This document shows positions 10,214 to 22,500 of a stretch of 64,000 nucleotides of DNA, piece by piece (the stretch's first letter is position 1; each line of letters opens with the position of its first letter). Position numbers and translations under genes: made by a program. The DNA comes from Nymphaea colorata (Eukaryota; Streptophyta; Magnoliopsida; Nymphaeales; Nymphaeaceae): the NCBI RefSeq assembly GCF_008831285.2, contig NC_045141.1:21606742-21670741 (forward strand), written 5' to 3'. The notes beneath the pieces were generated by a model that saw only the letters and a list, made by a program, of their open reading frames with translations, did no database searches and had not been told where the DNA came from.

Positions 10214-13200
10214 GGATTGCATGTTGGAATGTGCGGGGCCTCAGTGCCCGTTATCAGTGTAGATATCTCTCTTCTTGGATCCGTCAGCACGGACCTTCGG
10301 TGCTAATCGTGGTTGAGACCAAGTTGTCTGTCATCTCTCACACTTGTGTTCGTACTTTGTTGCGTCAGCCGTCCTTTGGGTTCCTTCCAGCTTGTGGAGC
10401 TGTTGGCGGCATCCTGCTGGCTTGGTCTCCACCCCTTACGGGGGTTGTTGTGCATGTCAGTAAGTACTCTATCTCTGCTTCTCTCAGCGGACTCTGGCCA
10501 AATGGGCCGGTCTTGGTTACTGCAGTCTATGGCCCCTGCGTTGGGGCTCTGCGTGGACAGCTGTGGGCTGAGCTGCATCAGGTTCATCAGCTTGCAGCTT
10601 CACCTCCTTGGCTGCTGGCAGGAGACTTTAACTGTTTGCTTAGCCCTGCTGACTCATCCTCCCCTGTCATTTCTGGCTTGTCTATGTCTGCTTTTTTATC
10701 GTTCGTTGATGAGTTCGGTCTTTTTGACGTGCCTTCGACTAATGGTACGTTTACTTGGTCCAACAATAGGAACCCTCCGATCCTCCGTAGGTTGGACCGT
10801 ATGTTCCTCTCGCCTGAGTTGTTCTCTGCTAATCCTTCGTCCTCCTTGGTTCTTGGTCTGAGGCACTTGTCTGATCACGCTCCGCTGCTCCTTTTTATTC
10901 GGGGTAGGGCTGGTATTGGGCACACCAGATTCCGTTTTGAGTTTTGGTGGCTTCGAGATGAATCCTTTGTGGATACCGTCCCTAATTGGTGGGCTCGTGC
11001 AGTCGATGGTAGGTGAGCTGCTTTCAGGCTCTCGCGGAAGTTGCACTTCATCATGAGGGAGGCTCTCGCCTGGAAGCGCATTTTCTGGAGCGGCAAATTT
11101 TCGGAGGTGGCCGATTTGGATGAGGAGATCATGTCCCCTCAGGCCTCTGACAATATTTTTGCTGATCAGTCTTCTCGTCTCCTTTGTCTGCAATATCTTG
11201 CCCAGGAGTGGCGGATTAGGGAGTCTATCCACTAGCAGCAGCGCTCTAGGCTCGGTCAGCTTGCGCATGGGGACCAGAACTCTAGATTCTTCTACTTGGC
11301 CGCCTCTCAAAGGCGCCGTCAGACGTTGCTCCAGTCCATGAATATCGGGGGCAGGGTTTTTTTTGCGATGACATCCTCCTGGCTCTGAGAGCTCATTTTC
11401 AGGATTTCTACTCCAAACCTCTTCGCTTTTGTGCCACACTGCCGGATTTTCACCTCTCCCATCTCTCTGTCTCTTGTGCGATCTCTCTTGGGCGGCCCTT
11501 CCTGCATCAAGAGATCAAGAACGCAGTCTGGGCCCTTGGCTCTGGTAGGGTGCCCGGCATTGAAGGTTTCCCTGTCGAATTTTTTCGTACGTTTTGGAAG
11601 GTTTGTAGCGCGGATGTGTTTGCGTTTTGTGATGAGTTCGCCTCCAATTCTGTTTTCTTGAAGGAATTCAATCAAGCTACCTGCGTCTTGGTGTCTAAGC
11701 GCCCTAACCTTACGGACGTCACCCACTTTTGTCTGATCTTCATCTTAGGCACACTTTACAAGATTATTGGTAAGTTGCTCTCTTTGCGGTTTGCGCCTGT
11801 CATGACTTCTATCATTAACCCCTTCCAGGTTGCTTTCGTCAAGGGTCGGCGTCTGCAGGATGCGGTTGTCCTAACCAATGAGGTTGTTCACTCCCTTTAC
11901 TGTCTACGGCTTCCTTCATTCATCCTTAAGTTGGACATCTCTAAAGCCTTTGACTCGGTTAGTTGGGAGTTCCTTTCTGACCTTCTCACTCGTCTTGGTT
12001 TTGGTCCATCGTTTAGACAGTGGATCATGTCGCTTGTCACTGGAGCTCAGCTTGTGGTCTCCTTCAATGGGAAGTGTGGCAATTTTTTCAGTCTCGAGCG
12101 TGGCCTCCGTCAAGGTTGCCCGTTATCGCCCTTGCTATTCAACTTGGTTGCTGAGAGCTTTTCTGCGTTTTTCCATCACGCAATGGTCGTTGGCTTCCTC
12201 ACACCTCATTCGCTCTCCCACTTACAGACTTTCTCCACCCTTCAGATTTTCTCCTGTTCGGCAGTGCTTCCCGCCAACAGATTGTGAGAACATGGCTCAT
12301 CCTTCGGGTTTTTGAGCTCATCTCGGGTCTTTCTATCAATTCCGCCAAATGTCACTTTTCCTTCATTCACGCGGATCCGGTCACGGTACTTCTCGCGAAA
12401 GCTTGCTTTGGGTGTAAGGCTACTAGCCTGCCCATGGACTACTTGGGGCTTCAGATTATGTTGTCGTCTCCTGCACCCTCATTTTGGAATGGAGTGGAGC
12501 AGAAGCTTACTGATCGCCTTCAGTGTTGGTAGGAAAAACTGCTTTCTCTCCCATGTCGTAATACTCTAGCTAACCACTGCCTTGCGGCGGTCCCTCTTCA
12601 TGCTTTGGCTGTCTTTCGGCCTCCTGTGGCTGTTTTGCGTAGGTTTGATAAGCTTATTCGTACGTTTATTTGGAATAGTGATCGACCTTCAGATCGCCTT
12701 GCGCATTGGGATGTGGTTGTCTTTCCGCGTCTTCTTGGAGGTGCTGGGGTTACCAACCTTAGTCGGGCTTGCAAGTCTTCTCTGTGTTCTTGGTGGCGGC
12801 GGTTAGCAACTGAACATTCTCCTATCACTCAATTCATTAGTTTCAAATTCGACCTGTCTTCCCCTAGCGTCTGGAATAGTTCCATCTCTCACACCTCCCC
12901 CTCTCACTTTTGGTGCGACATGCTTTCTGTCTTTCCTTTTTTCCTTCGCCTTGCTGACCTATCATCGTCCACGTCCCCATCCTGGCCTCTTTCACCTACC
13001 TGTGAGTTCATATTTTCTTATTGCTACTTGGCCTCCTTTGGTCATTCTGTCGTGTCGTTCCCACCCCGGTCCCTTTGATCTCCTTGCCCATCTCCCCGTG
13101 CCATTGCTTTTGTCTGGCTTATTCTTACTGGCCATATTAACACTTTTGACCACCTGCAACGCCTTGGCATCAGTTTGACTAACCAGTGTCCCTTATGTCT

Positions 13201-13534
13201 TGTCGCGACTGAGTCTCGGGTCCACCTTTTTATTTTGTGCCTTTTTTTCTCTAGTATCCTTGCTTTTGTCTGGCCTTCCCTTGTTAGTAGTCTTTCAAAC
13301 CTACCATTCATTTGTCTTTTTTTCCTTTTTTGTCCTTTTCCCCACCTGACTGCTTCCTGGGGTCATGTCTGGAGGCCGTGGCTCATTTCAGCTTGGTGGC
13401 GCATTTGGGAGGAGCGCAACAACAGAGTCTTCAGAGACACATTCTCTTCGTCAGATTCTGTGGCTCGTCTTGTGCAAGGGGATGTCCAGTTTACCATTCG
13501 GTTGAAGCGCCGCTGTCCGTCTGCGGTTGGGTGA
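10210..13534 (+). pseudogene. LINE ORF2: endonuclease, reverse transcriptase, zf-RVT
   Basis: The ATG at 10210 starts MRIACWNVRGLS, the first motif of the APE-type endonuclease. VVETKLS, LLAGDFNC, GTFTWSN, LDRMF and LSDHAP follow, all open up to a stop at 11014-11016. The reverse transcriptase follows in another frame at 11,550-12,287 (YKIIGKLL, DISKAFDSVSW, GLRQGCPLSPLLFN). The catalytic FADD box expected near 12,225-12,255 is not readable. From 12,284 the frame changes again and continues through AKCHFSF, the NQCPLC Cys/His domain (about 13,175) and WRIWEERNNRVF to TGA at 13,534. Several stops and frameshifts make the product non-functional. Confidence 0.85.
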
Positions 13535-13662
13535 CTGTGCCACTCTGTCTTTCCTATCTCTCTTATTTTTTTGTGCTTTCTTCTTCCTACTTTTGTTTTT
13601 GCGGTCTATTTTTTGTGAATTGTTTTTGTACTTAGGGACCTCTTATCTTCAGATTTTGTTAT

Positions 13663-13665
<3 letters not shown>

Positions 13666-13705
<40 letters not shown>
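13666..13705. repeat. (CT)20 microsatellite at the LINE 3' end
   Basis: An uninterrupted CT run directly follows the LINE 3' region. The related fragment near 29,730 also ends in a short CTCTCTCTCACTCTC run, so a CT-rich tail may belong to this family. Confidence 0.9.
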
Positions 13706-13707
<2 letters not shown>

Positions 13708-14256
13708 GATGCAGTTAAATTTCTCTTTGTGGTCTCATAGCACCGGACTGGTATTCTGTACATCGGAATTGGCTTAGTTTTTCTTTTCCCCCTAAATTTT
13801 AGTCTAAATCCGAATGAAGTACGAATCAGCCCGTATTATCTTATCCATTTTATCACTTTATCTACATGACGTACTCCGTGGTCAATGCTCCACGGATCGA
13901 TATTCCCGAACCAATCGCGAAACTTGTACAATCAATGCTTAACCTCAAGTCCGCTCGCGAAGCAAAGCTAACCGGATTTATTTTGCATCGATCTAACTAG
14001 ATCCACTTCGGATATGCAATTCCGATTCAAATATCTCCAAACAATAACCGAATTCAAACTCGAATGTTGATGCCCAAAACTTTACAGATCTGAAAATTGT
14101 GTATCAGCTTCAGATATTGGACCCAAATCCAAACCGTGCCTTTTTCTAATTTGGACCATACACAGTTAAGTTCTTTCTCTGGCCAACATTGCCTTCATCA
14201 ACAGGAGTGACAAAAATGAAGAAGAGAAATTACAGTAGACAGTAAGGAATGAAAAC

Positions 14257-14260
<4 letters not shown>

Positions 14261-14291
<31 letters not shown>
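14261..14291. repeat. (AG)n microsatellite
   Basis: An uninterrupted AG run of about 31 bp, 730 bp upstream of the copy 3 ATG. Confidence 0.9.
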
Positions 14292-14293
<2 letters not shown>

Positions 14294-14918
14294 CTCAACT
14301 CCAAACCATTGAACAAAAAACTGGCTGATCACTCTGCAGTACAGCTAGAATTTTGCAGAACCTTAAGCTATATATCCGTAGATCATATTTCAAGAAAAAG
14401 TAAACTCCAGTGAGCATTCACCATCAAAGTATGATAGCATCAAGACAATAGAATGACATTGTTGGCACTTCATGTGATGAAGTTTTTAATTTCACGCGCT
14501 TCACTTTTCTTTCTTATCATCTCTATATTGCGTAAGTATAATCGCATGGATGACAAATTTTTTTATAATTTTGATCGAAACAAGGGGCTAAAGCTATCCC
14601 ACAAGTGGGCATAAGACTGATAGTCGGCTGTAGTCAAGTTTCTTCTCCGTTGATGTTTCCCCTCTTTAAAATTTAGAAGTGAAGATTGATGAAAAAGTTT
14701 TCCGCTTGATGTCAAACCGTTCGAGCCAATCGTAATAATCTAGATACGATGAATAACGTAGCTTTAAAACTCATTTACATGAATCAACGTTACTTCGAAT
14801 CCTCCTTGCTTATGAAATCCTATTAATACATTTAGATGAACCTTTCTGCCGTAATTGTTTGAAGAGTACTTCCCATGTGGGGAGTCTCATTTCCGTCCAC
14901 AAACCAACAGACAATGCA

Positions 14919-14926
14919 TATAAAAA
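14919..14926 (+). promoter_or_regulatory. Candidate TATA box of copy 3
   Basis: TATAAAAA lies about 97-104 nt upstream of the ATG at 15,023, a plausible distance for a plant core promoter. Confidence 0.45.
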
Positions 14927-15022
14927 TTGCAATCGCATGACCAGAAGCAGCAAAAATCATCAGTTGCCTTCTCTTCCTTGAGAAAATTAAGCAGAAGTTC
15001 ACGGTTCAGCAGCCAGCGGACC

Positions 15023-16660
15023 ATGAAGAAATCAGGCGGCTGGAGTCTCAGTAATCGCCAGCCGACTTTAAAGATTCAAGTGTTTATTTTGTTTTTTGGA
15101 TCTTTTCTAACGGTGGGCCTCCTCTATGCTTGTGGGTACAATAACAAGGCATGGAATTCCTTCCTCTTCTCTCAAGGTTTATTATTACAAAAGGTCCCGT
15201 CTCTCGCTCTCTCCCTCTTGTGCATCTTTAGGTTCACTTTCTTCATTTTATCATCTCATGTTAACCAAAATCTTCTTCCAAACAATTTCTGTCAAGGCAA
15301 AACCATGCTGTTGAATTCCATTTTCTTTTAGTTGAATGATGACAGTTTAAGTAGCTTAAACCAAATTTAACATGTCAATTCCATATATATTAAATGCCTT
15401 TCCCGGTCCATGGGAATGGGCATGGATAAAGATTTTCAGAATGTTTCAAAAACACTTATGTATAATATTCTGCACCTGCTTTTCTGATAACAGCAACTAT
15501 TTTCGGGCAATCTTTCCGAGTTTTGTTAATTCATATGACTTGGCTCTCCTTGGGACAGGACGGAGGCCTGGATGGTCTACTAAAGATGGTAGCCATGGAC
15601 AACAACACTCTCATAATGACAGTGATAAATAAACCCTTTGCAGAAAACAACAGCGTGTTTGATTTGTTCCTCCAAAGTTTCAAAACAGGTGAAGGTACCC
15701 AGCAGCTCATCAAGCACCTGCTTGTCGTCACCGTCGACCATACTGCCTTCAACCGCTGCCGGCAGCTTCACCCGCACTGCTACAATCTCATCACCGAAGG
15801 TGAGGATTTCTCAGGCGAACAGTTCTACAGTACCCCAGACTATGTCAAGTTGATGTGGAGAAGGCTCCTTTTTGTCGCCGATGTGCTTGGTCGAGGCTAT
15901 AACATCTTGTTCACTGTAAGTACCTATTAAGATTCCAGAGAAACTGGCACCTATATAAGATTTTTTCACAGAATTAAAGATCTATAAAAGCAAATCTATG
16001 ATCCATTATTATTATGATTATATGTTCTTGGTGGTGGTGTTATATTATAATTTGTGCTTAGTTCTAAGGTTCATTTCATGATCACCATACGCACTAAGTT
16101 ATTGAACTGAAACCAAGCTAACTTAAGAAGAACTGATAGACCGATTTCTACATCTGTGGCAGGATTCTGATATTCTGTGGCTCAGGAACCCCTTCACGCG
16201 CTTCTCTTTAGACGATGACATGCAGGTGAGTTGCGACAGGTACAGAGGCGACCCATACGATCGGTCGAACGACATCAACGCTGGCTTCTACTTTGTCCGT
16301 TCCAATAGCAAGACGATCAAACTGTACAAACTGTGGTACGAAAGCAGGGACATAGGGTTCCATGACCAAGACGTTCTGCAAAAACTCCAAAAGAAGCGCG
16401 CGTTCCAGGAACTTGGTTTGAGATTCAGGTTTCTGGAAACGTTGTACTTTTCGGGGTTCTGCCAGAAGAGCACCGATTTGAGGGAGGTGAACACGGTGCA
16501 TGGAAACTGTTGTAAGTCGATGAAGGCCAAGTTGGCAGATCTGAGAGCTGCTTTTGAAGCATGGAAGACGTTCATGGCTAAAGAACACAGTGGTTCCAAA
16601 GGGACGTGGCCGGATTCCGGAATTTGCCGCGCTTCCCTCAAACTAGCGCGGCTTCCATGA
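15023..16660 (+). CDS. Nucleotide-diphospho-sugar transferase (At4g15970-like), copy 3, complete
   Basis: Three exons, 15023-15193, 15559-15915 and 16163-16660, are joined in phase 0 at GT-AG sites and give 341 aa. Exon 1 starts MKKSGGW and contains one membrane anchor (about residues 18-38), so the catalytic part should lie in the Golgi lumen. Exon 2 has NNTLIMTVINKPFAENNS and ends at FT|GTAAGT. Exon 3 opens with the DxD motif D177-S-D179 (DSDILWLRNPF), followed by NAGFYFVRSN, FSGFCQ and VNTVHGNCC. The last block carries G where other copies have A. In-frame codons extend upstream of 15,023 but contain no ATG in that frame. Substrate unknown; the family is assigned from motif order and shared exon structure with the neighbours. 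Confidence 0.9.
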
Positions 16661-16755
16661 AACATGCGTTTGGAATGTTGTTCTAGAAAACATGATATAT
16701 GAATATCTGTTCTAAAATTAAATGCTAGACATAATTATACTATGTGTCCTCAATC

Positions 16756-16761
16756 AATAAA
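16756..16761 (+). terminator. Candidate poly(A) signal of copy 3
   Basis: AATAAA lies 96 nt after the stop codon at 16,660. Confidence 0.4.
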
Positions 16762-16982
16762 TAAGACCATGAATGATATCATTGAAACCACTAACGTAAG
16801 TGCATATGTCATAAGAACACAATGTTCTTTTTATCAAATACCCAGCTTTAACAAACTTAGGTCTCTTCACCTCCAAAGTCACATAGTATATAGCACACGT
16901 CTCATCAACTATAAGCATTTTTGAGGAAGAAGTACTATTAAATGTCTACTGATTTGGGTCATTAAATCTTAACTCCACCTTC

Positions 16983-17295
16983 TGTTGGTGTATGGAATTT
17001 GATTCATAGTGGACACTCATATGCAATACCGCGGGGTTTGAAAATGGCATTTATGTCATTTTATACAAATGCAAGTTTGCCTTAATCCTTATGTTGTGAG
17101 GGGGGCCTCAGTTTCTTTCTTGGTCTTCTCTCTAAGAGTATCTGTGTTCATCTGAGAGTGAGTAGTGAAAGATCTGTGCGACCGAGGACGTAGGAGATTA
17201 TTGCTCCGAATCACGTAAATCTTTGTCTTCTTACTTGTTGCTTCTATCACTATCTTGAGAGTGCGAGATGAGAGTTTTGTGTGTTGTTCCTAATA
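16983..17295 (+). mobile_element. Solo LTR of a Ty1/Copia-type retrotransposon
   Basis: The 313-bp unit begins TGTTGGTGTATGG and is flanked by a 5-bp direct repeat CCTTC (16978-16982 and 17296-17300), as expected of an LTR element insertion. The interior carries motifs common in plant Copia LTRs, such as GAGTAGTGAAAGATC and CCGAATCACGTAAATC. No internal coding region or second LTR is next to it, so it is a solo LTR fossil, probably left by recombination between two LTRs. Its age cannot be read without the partner LTR. Confidence 0.75.
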
Positions 17296-18907
17296 CCTTC
17301 CTTGTCATGTAAATAACAAATGCCTTATTAAGTCTAGCAAACATATAGAAAGAAAATATGGGAGTCTCCACAGTAATGACATCAGCCCATTTTTATGGAG
17401 TCATATATATTAAAGCTAATTTTTGAGAAAATATGCCACCACGTAAAGTTTTTTTTTTTTTTTGCTTCCATTTTGCCTTCGTACGAAAAAGGGAATTCGA
17501 GCCAAGTTTTTCTCTTATTTGTCACCTGTTGCACATCATCTAAATCGAACTGATCTTATCAACGGGTGGATACATCATCGCTCACTTCTCAAAGAACTAT
17601 GCAGGCCTCTTCCGAAGAATTATCCTTTAAATGCATAAATTTTCAACAACAACGATGCGGCTGTTTAATTGCTTCTGTAAATTTATAGCACTCGAGATTT
17701 TTTCAACCTTGATCTTGAAAACATTTAATCTTTTTTAAGTTTTCTGGTCACAAAGACCACTCTCCTAGGTACAGTTCAAATGACAAACCAGCAAAACATA
17801 TCGGAACAGAAATGCATAAGCAAATAATTATAACAGAGGCTCGTGTATCTCTTTTATCCATCCTTAGAAACATCTTTTACGGCTTTTGAACGGCAAAAAG
17901 TTTTTCGTGGCAAAAAAAAATTGAAAAGAAAATGCAAAAATGCCAAAAACGTGAAAAAAAAAAAGCATTTTCCTTGTGCTTTTCTGGCTTTTTTTTTTTT
18001 TGTTTTGGCGTCCTTTTCAAGAAAACAAATTTCTTTTGGCTGACCAATTTTTCAAGTATAGAACGAGTTTTCTTTAATATGGGTTTTATGTGACAATATT
18101 TTTAACCATCTCCCAAATTTCGTGTGCTTAAATAAGCATGATTGAAGTTCTTAATTCGCCGAACACAGTAAGGTATGCTCCTGTAGGCAATTATCCCCAC
18201 TATTTATAGCCCTCAATGTTACTTTAAAGTATTTCTTTGATGTATTTTTTTGGCGTGTGGCGCTGATCCATACTTGATAGCTTTCTCTAATTTTTAAGAA
18301 TTCATATTATATAAGCGTTTATGTCATTTTTTTTGCTTTGTGGGTATCGCCTCAATCTCATGTTTATGAGGACATCGTTTTGATTGTAATCTATATTCTA
18401 CTGTGATAGTGAAAACGGCTCTATATAGCGGTCGTGGAAGTAGGAAAAAGTAATCTCCAAACTACGTAAATTTACTTTTATGTGATTTTTCTTTCTCTTC
18501 TCCTTGTTTCTATTTTTTTGGTGCGTTAAGAGACTGTGACAGTGCCTTGTTCCTAAGATATCCATGGCGCATTTTGATGGCAAACGTCACCTTTCTTGCA
18601 CCCCCGTCTCTGTGAGGCTTATATAAGAAAATTCATAAATATGAAGAGAAAATTCATAATTGTAATAAAAGTGTTGTAATAAAATTACCGATGTTTCTCC
18701 ATTTACCGGGGCCTAAGCCAATTGGGATCATCAATTAATTACATGTTTTTTTTTTGGGTGTTGATAAATTCTAAACTTTGTTATATTTAAAATGGTGAAA
18801 ATATCACACTTTAATAAATATACACATATGTTCATACTACATGTTATTTAGTTTTAATTATTGAAAAAATCAAACGAGTGTCCCGACAAATCTACCTTCT
18901 TCTTCTT

Positions 18908-19040
<133 letters not shown>

Positions 19041-19526
19041 TTAAAGAGTGAAAACACTTACAATATTTTGAAAATTAGTTAAAACTTGTCACATGGCAGT
19101 GTCGAAAGAGCTATGGGATCCAACATTAGCTATTCTGACCACAATGAAGTTTGTATCTTAAATCTCTTCTGCATTTTATAACAAGCTAAAAACTCTATCT
19201 GTCGCTTTTACAAAGCCAACAATAATGTTTTACTTTTCACCTAAGGAATTAACAAAAGAGAAAGTTATTTATTATGACATTCTATCTGTGACTGTAGAAT
19301 GCCGTAAGACCAAAGTCACCCACAACAGAAAGGGAAAAAAAAAAGACTGAGATTAACGACTTTGTAAATAAGCCTCTAAAGTAATCACTCTTATGGAGAC
19401 ACCTTTCCATCTTGGATAATAAGTTTCTTTTTTTTATTATTAAAAATGAGACAAGTGGACCAAGGCAATCTAATTGTCCCTTCATATGGTTGCTTGGATG
19501 TATATCCATGACACTATGTAAGAAAA

Positions 19527-22500
19527 TTAGTGCTCTTCTTCTCTTTTAGTTGCGGCCAGGAGGGATGGCACTGTCTGCTTTCTTCCGGTGGTCCACTGTC
19601 TAAAGCGGTACTGTAAATTTCTCTTGCTTTTCTTCTCCTTTTTCCTTTTCCCTGGGAACTCTGCCTCGATTTCTCGATGAAAGCACATAATAGCTTCCTT
19701 AAGAAATTAAATTCTACTTGTTTCTTATATATCTTTTCTCCTGTTCATATCCAGAACGAGGCTGCATAAGTTCCATCGAGAACATGCTCGTGTAATTGAT
19801 GTTAAGGCGAAGTTTCTGATCAACTAATCCGGTGATAGTTTTCTGTGTGTTATGAAATATGAGAAAAATAAATAAAGCGGCTATGATGAGAACTTTTAAG
19901 ATGACTGCTATGTGGAACTTTCATTCACGGATACCATGAGCTATGTGGTTTCGTTCTTGTATACCATTAGTGAAGATTATTAAACAATTGTAAGGAAAGG
20001 CTCTTGTGAATTTGGTATTACAGCAGCTAGTAGGAAACTGCATTGCTGTGAGATTTTGTTTGACCGACTGGCTAACCCGAAGAGGGTGTTTGAATGAGTT
20101 TGCAAAACTTGGTTTTATGCAAACCAAACCAAGTTTTTTTAATGAGTTTTGAAATTTTGAGTTGTTTGTTATACCCAAAATCCAGTTTTTATACACAACT
20201 TGAGGGGAGTAATTTGATTTTTCACACTCCCTCTTACAAAACAGCTTTTACTGAGATTGGGTTTTCTTCAAACCCAGTTTTTTTCGCGTCCAAACACGTT
20301 AAAAACTGGTTGTGGGGTGTCATTCAGATGCCCCCTAAATATTTACATCTTCACATATGGTTGACAAAAAAGAAGTAAGAAACTTTTAAAAAAAAAATTG
20401 AGTTCTTTTACCTTAATTATTATATTGGTGTAATATATGAAAGCAAAAGTAATCTGAATGAGAAATCCAAGAAATCTACAAATCTGCATAACCATTAAAA
20501 AAAAACAATTATTCCCCCATGTGACATTCTTTACTATTTTGAGTTTTTCCGTGAACTTTGGCTTCATAAGATTTAAGTTATTCTTATTAAATCAAGGTTA
20601 ACTTTACCTTTTATAATTGAATTGTATTAATTGTAGAAACCGTTCTCGCGGCACTTAATTTTCCAATAATACAAGCAGCTCTCATATGATAATACGGGCT
20701 ATTAATTTCTACATACCGGATGTCCCCGAGGAGACAACGCAAATAATTATTTATTTTCAATTTAAATCCTGGAAGCTTGTCTGTTCAACGCTTGACTTGA
20801 ACATATAAAATAGGTTTCTTTCTGTGACGACGGAAAAGCCTTCTTTTAAATAAAAGAGAATCTGAAAAAGTGGTCTTTTTCAATGACGTCGTGCCATGGA
20901 AACATATATAATTTATATGATTTCTTAGATAAAGAACATAAATCTACCAGTTAACATTCCCGATTTTTTTAATGGTACTTAAGATTTTGCATTTTTCTTT
21001 CTTTCTTTTTCCTCTTTCCAAGCAATAATTGGAGTTTAAATAATTGCATCTTTTTTGTCCTGGCAGACCAGTTGGTCCAGTTCTATTTGTGGCTTATCAT
21101 GAACCCGTTCTGGTTCTAATTTCACCAACTTGGACCATTTAATATTGCTTCGCATATCCAAATTCTAGTTCCATATCGGCGGCCGCCGTCCAAAAGTTAA
21201 TGCAAACTTTTCCTTTTTTTCTGTTTTTTACTTAAAGCAGATCTGAAATCCACAGTACCGGAATCCACGCTTTGATTTCAGGGCCTGCTCGGTGAGAAGA
21301 AATTATCCAATTTGTATGATCGAGTGGCGGAGAGATTTCGACTTTTTTGAACTGTACTGCTGAGTTTTAGTTTTTAAAAATTTCCAAATTGTATTATTGA
21401 GTTTTCGATTTTTATATATGTATAAATGCCGAATGTGGATTTTTCCGGCAGTCCGGACGGGTGGCTGCAGGAGGGTTTCAGCTTGTTTGTATATATGATA
21501 TCATTTGCAGTCCTGCACTACTACAACTCTTAACTATATTTGTCTTTCAAAATATAACTTCTTCATGCCCCTTTTTTTTTTTTTTTTTTGCTCCGGGGTT
21601 CAGTGCTGATTTTTAAAATTTGTATGTTGGGTTTTATAGAAATTTTGAAAATTATCATTTGGCCTTTAAGAAAATTGAAAAATATATTTCAATCCTCATG
21701 AGAATACCTGTGATATATGCAAAATTGAAGAACATTACTCGTTGTCAATTCCTCGACTACTTGCTTGACTTTAATATCTGTGGAATCTGGACGCAGAACT
21801 GAGGATGTACCAAAGAGAGTGTCCAAGGAAAACAAGACCCTTAATAGAACCAGTAATCAACAGGGCATATGCAGAAAACAAGAGCATGCTTGAGCAGTTT
21901 CTCCAAAACTTCCAGCAGGGTGTACCGTGTACGTACCCAGCCTTTGCTCCGGCACCTGCTCATTGTGTCCCTCGACCAACCGGCCTTCGACCGGTGCCGG
22001 CAACTTCATCTTCACTGCTACAAACTAATCACAGACGGCGTATATTTTTCCGGGGAAAAGCTCTTCATGAGTGAAGATTATCTCAAAATGATGTGGAGGA
22101 GGAACCTCCTTATAGAAGATGTGCTCAGACGAGGCTACAATATTTTGTTCACCGCAAGTCAGTCTGGAAGGCAGGGCTAGAACACATGTAGAAGTCGAAT
22201 TTTAAGCTAATTATTGGTTACAGGATTCGGTCCAAAGTGAAAGTACTTAGATTATGTGATGCAGGGATCGACCCCTGCGGTTCATTTCCATCTAGTTCCC
22301 TTTCTTTAGTTTAGATTCTTATTTTTCTCTTCTCTGTGTATATGTGAGATTGTCATTTAGTTTAGGCCAAGAGATGAAATCCAGGTTAATGAACCCTCGA
22401 TTTCTTTCAAAACCAAGTTCTTAAGTCCAACATTTAGCTGGTGACCCTGTAGGCATTTTAGGATTCTTGGCTTAGTAGATGAATTTTTCTGTCATTCATA

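Larger units (their letters stand above)
8170..13665 (+). mobile_element. L1-type LINE, nearly full length, inactive
   Basis: A non-LTR retrotransposon on the plus strand. A GC-rich 5' region is followed by a decayed ORF1 and then ORF2 with apurinic endonuclease, reverse transcriptase and a C-terminal Cys/His domain, the order seen in plant L1 elements. It ends next to a (CT)20 tract. The 5' limit is approximate, and I could not find a convincing target-site duplication. ORF1 and ORF2 are broken by stops and frameshifts, and a 545-bp DNA transposon sits in its 5' part. A fragment of the same family lies at about 29,207-29,750. Confidence 0.85.
13706..15022. other. Upstream region of copy 3
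   Basis: About 1.3 kb without a gene. It holds an (AG)n microsatellite at 14,261-14,291 and presumably the promoter of copy 3. Confidence 0.5.
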
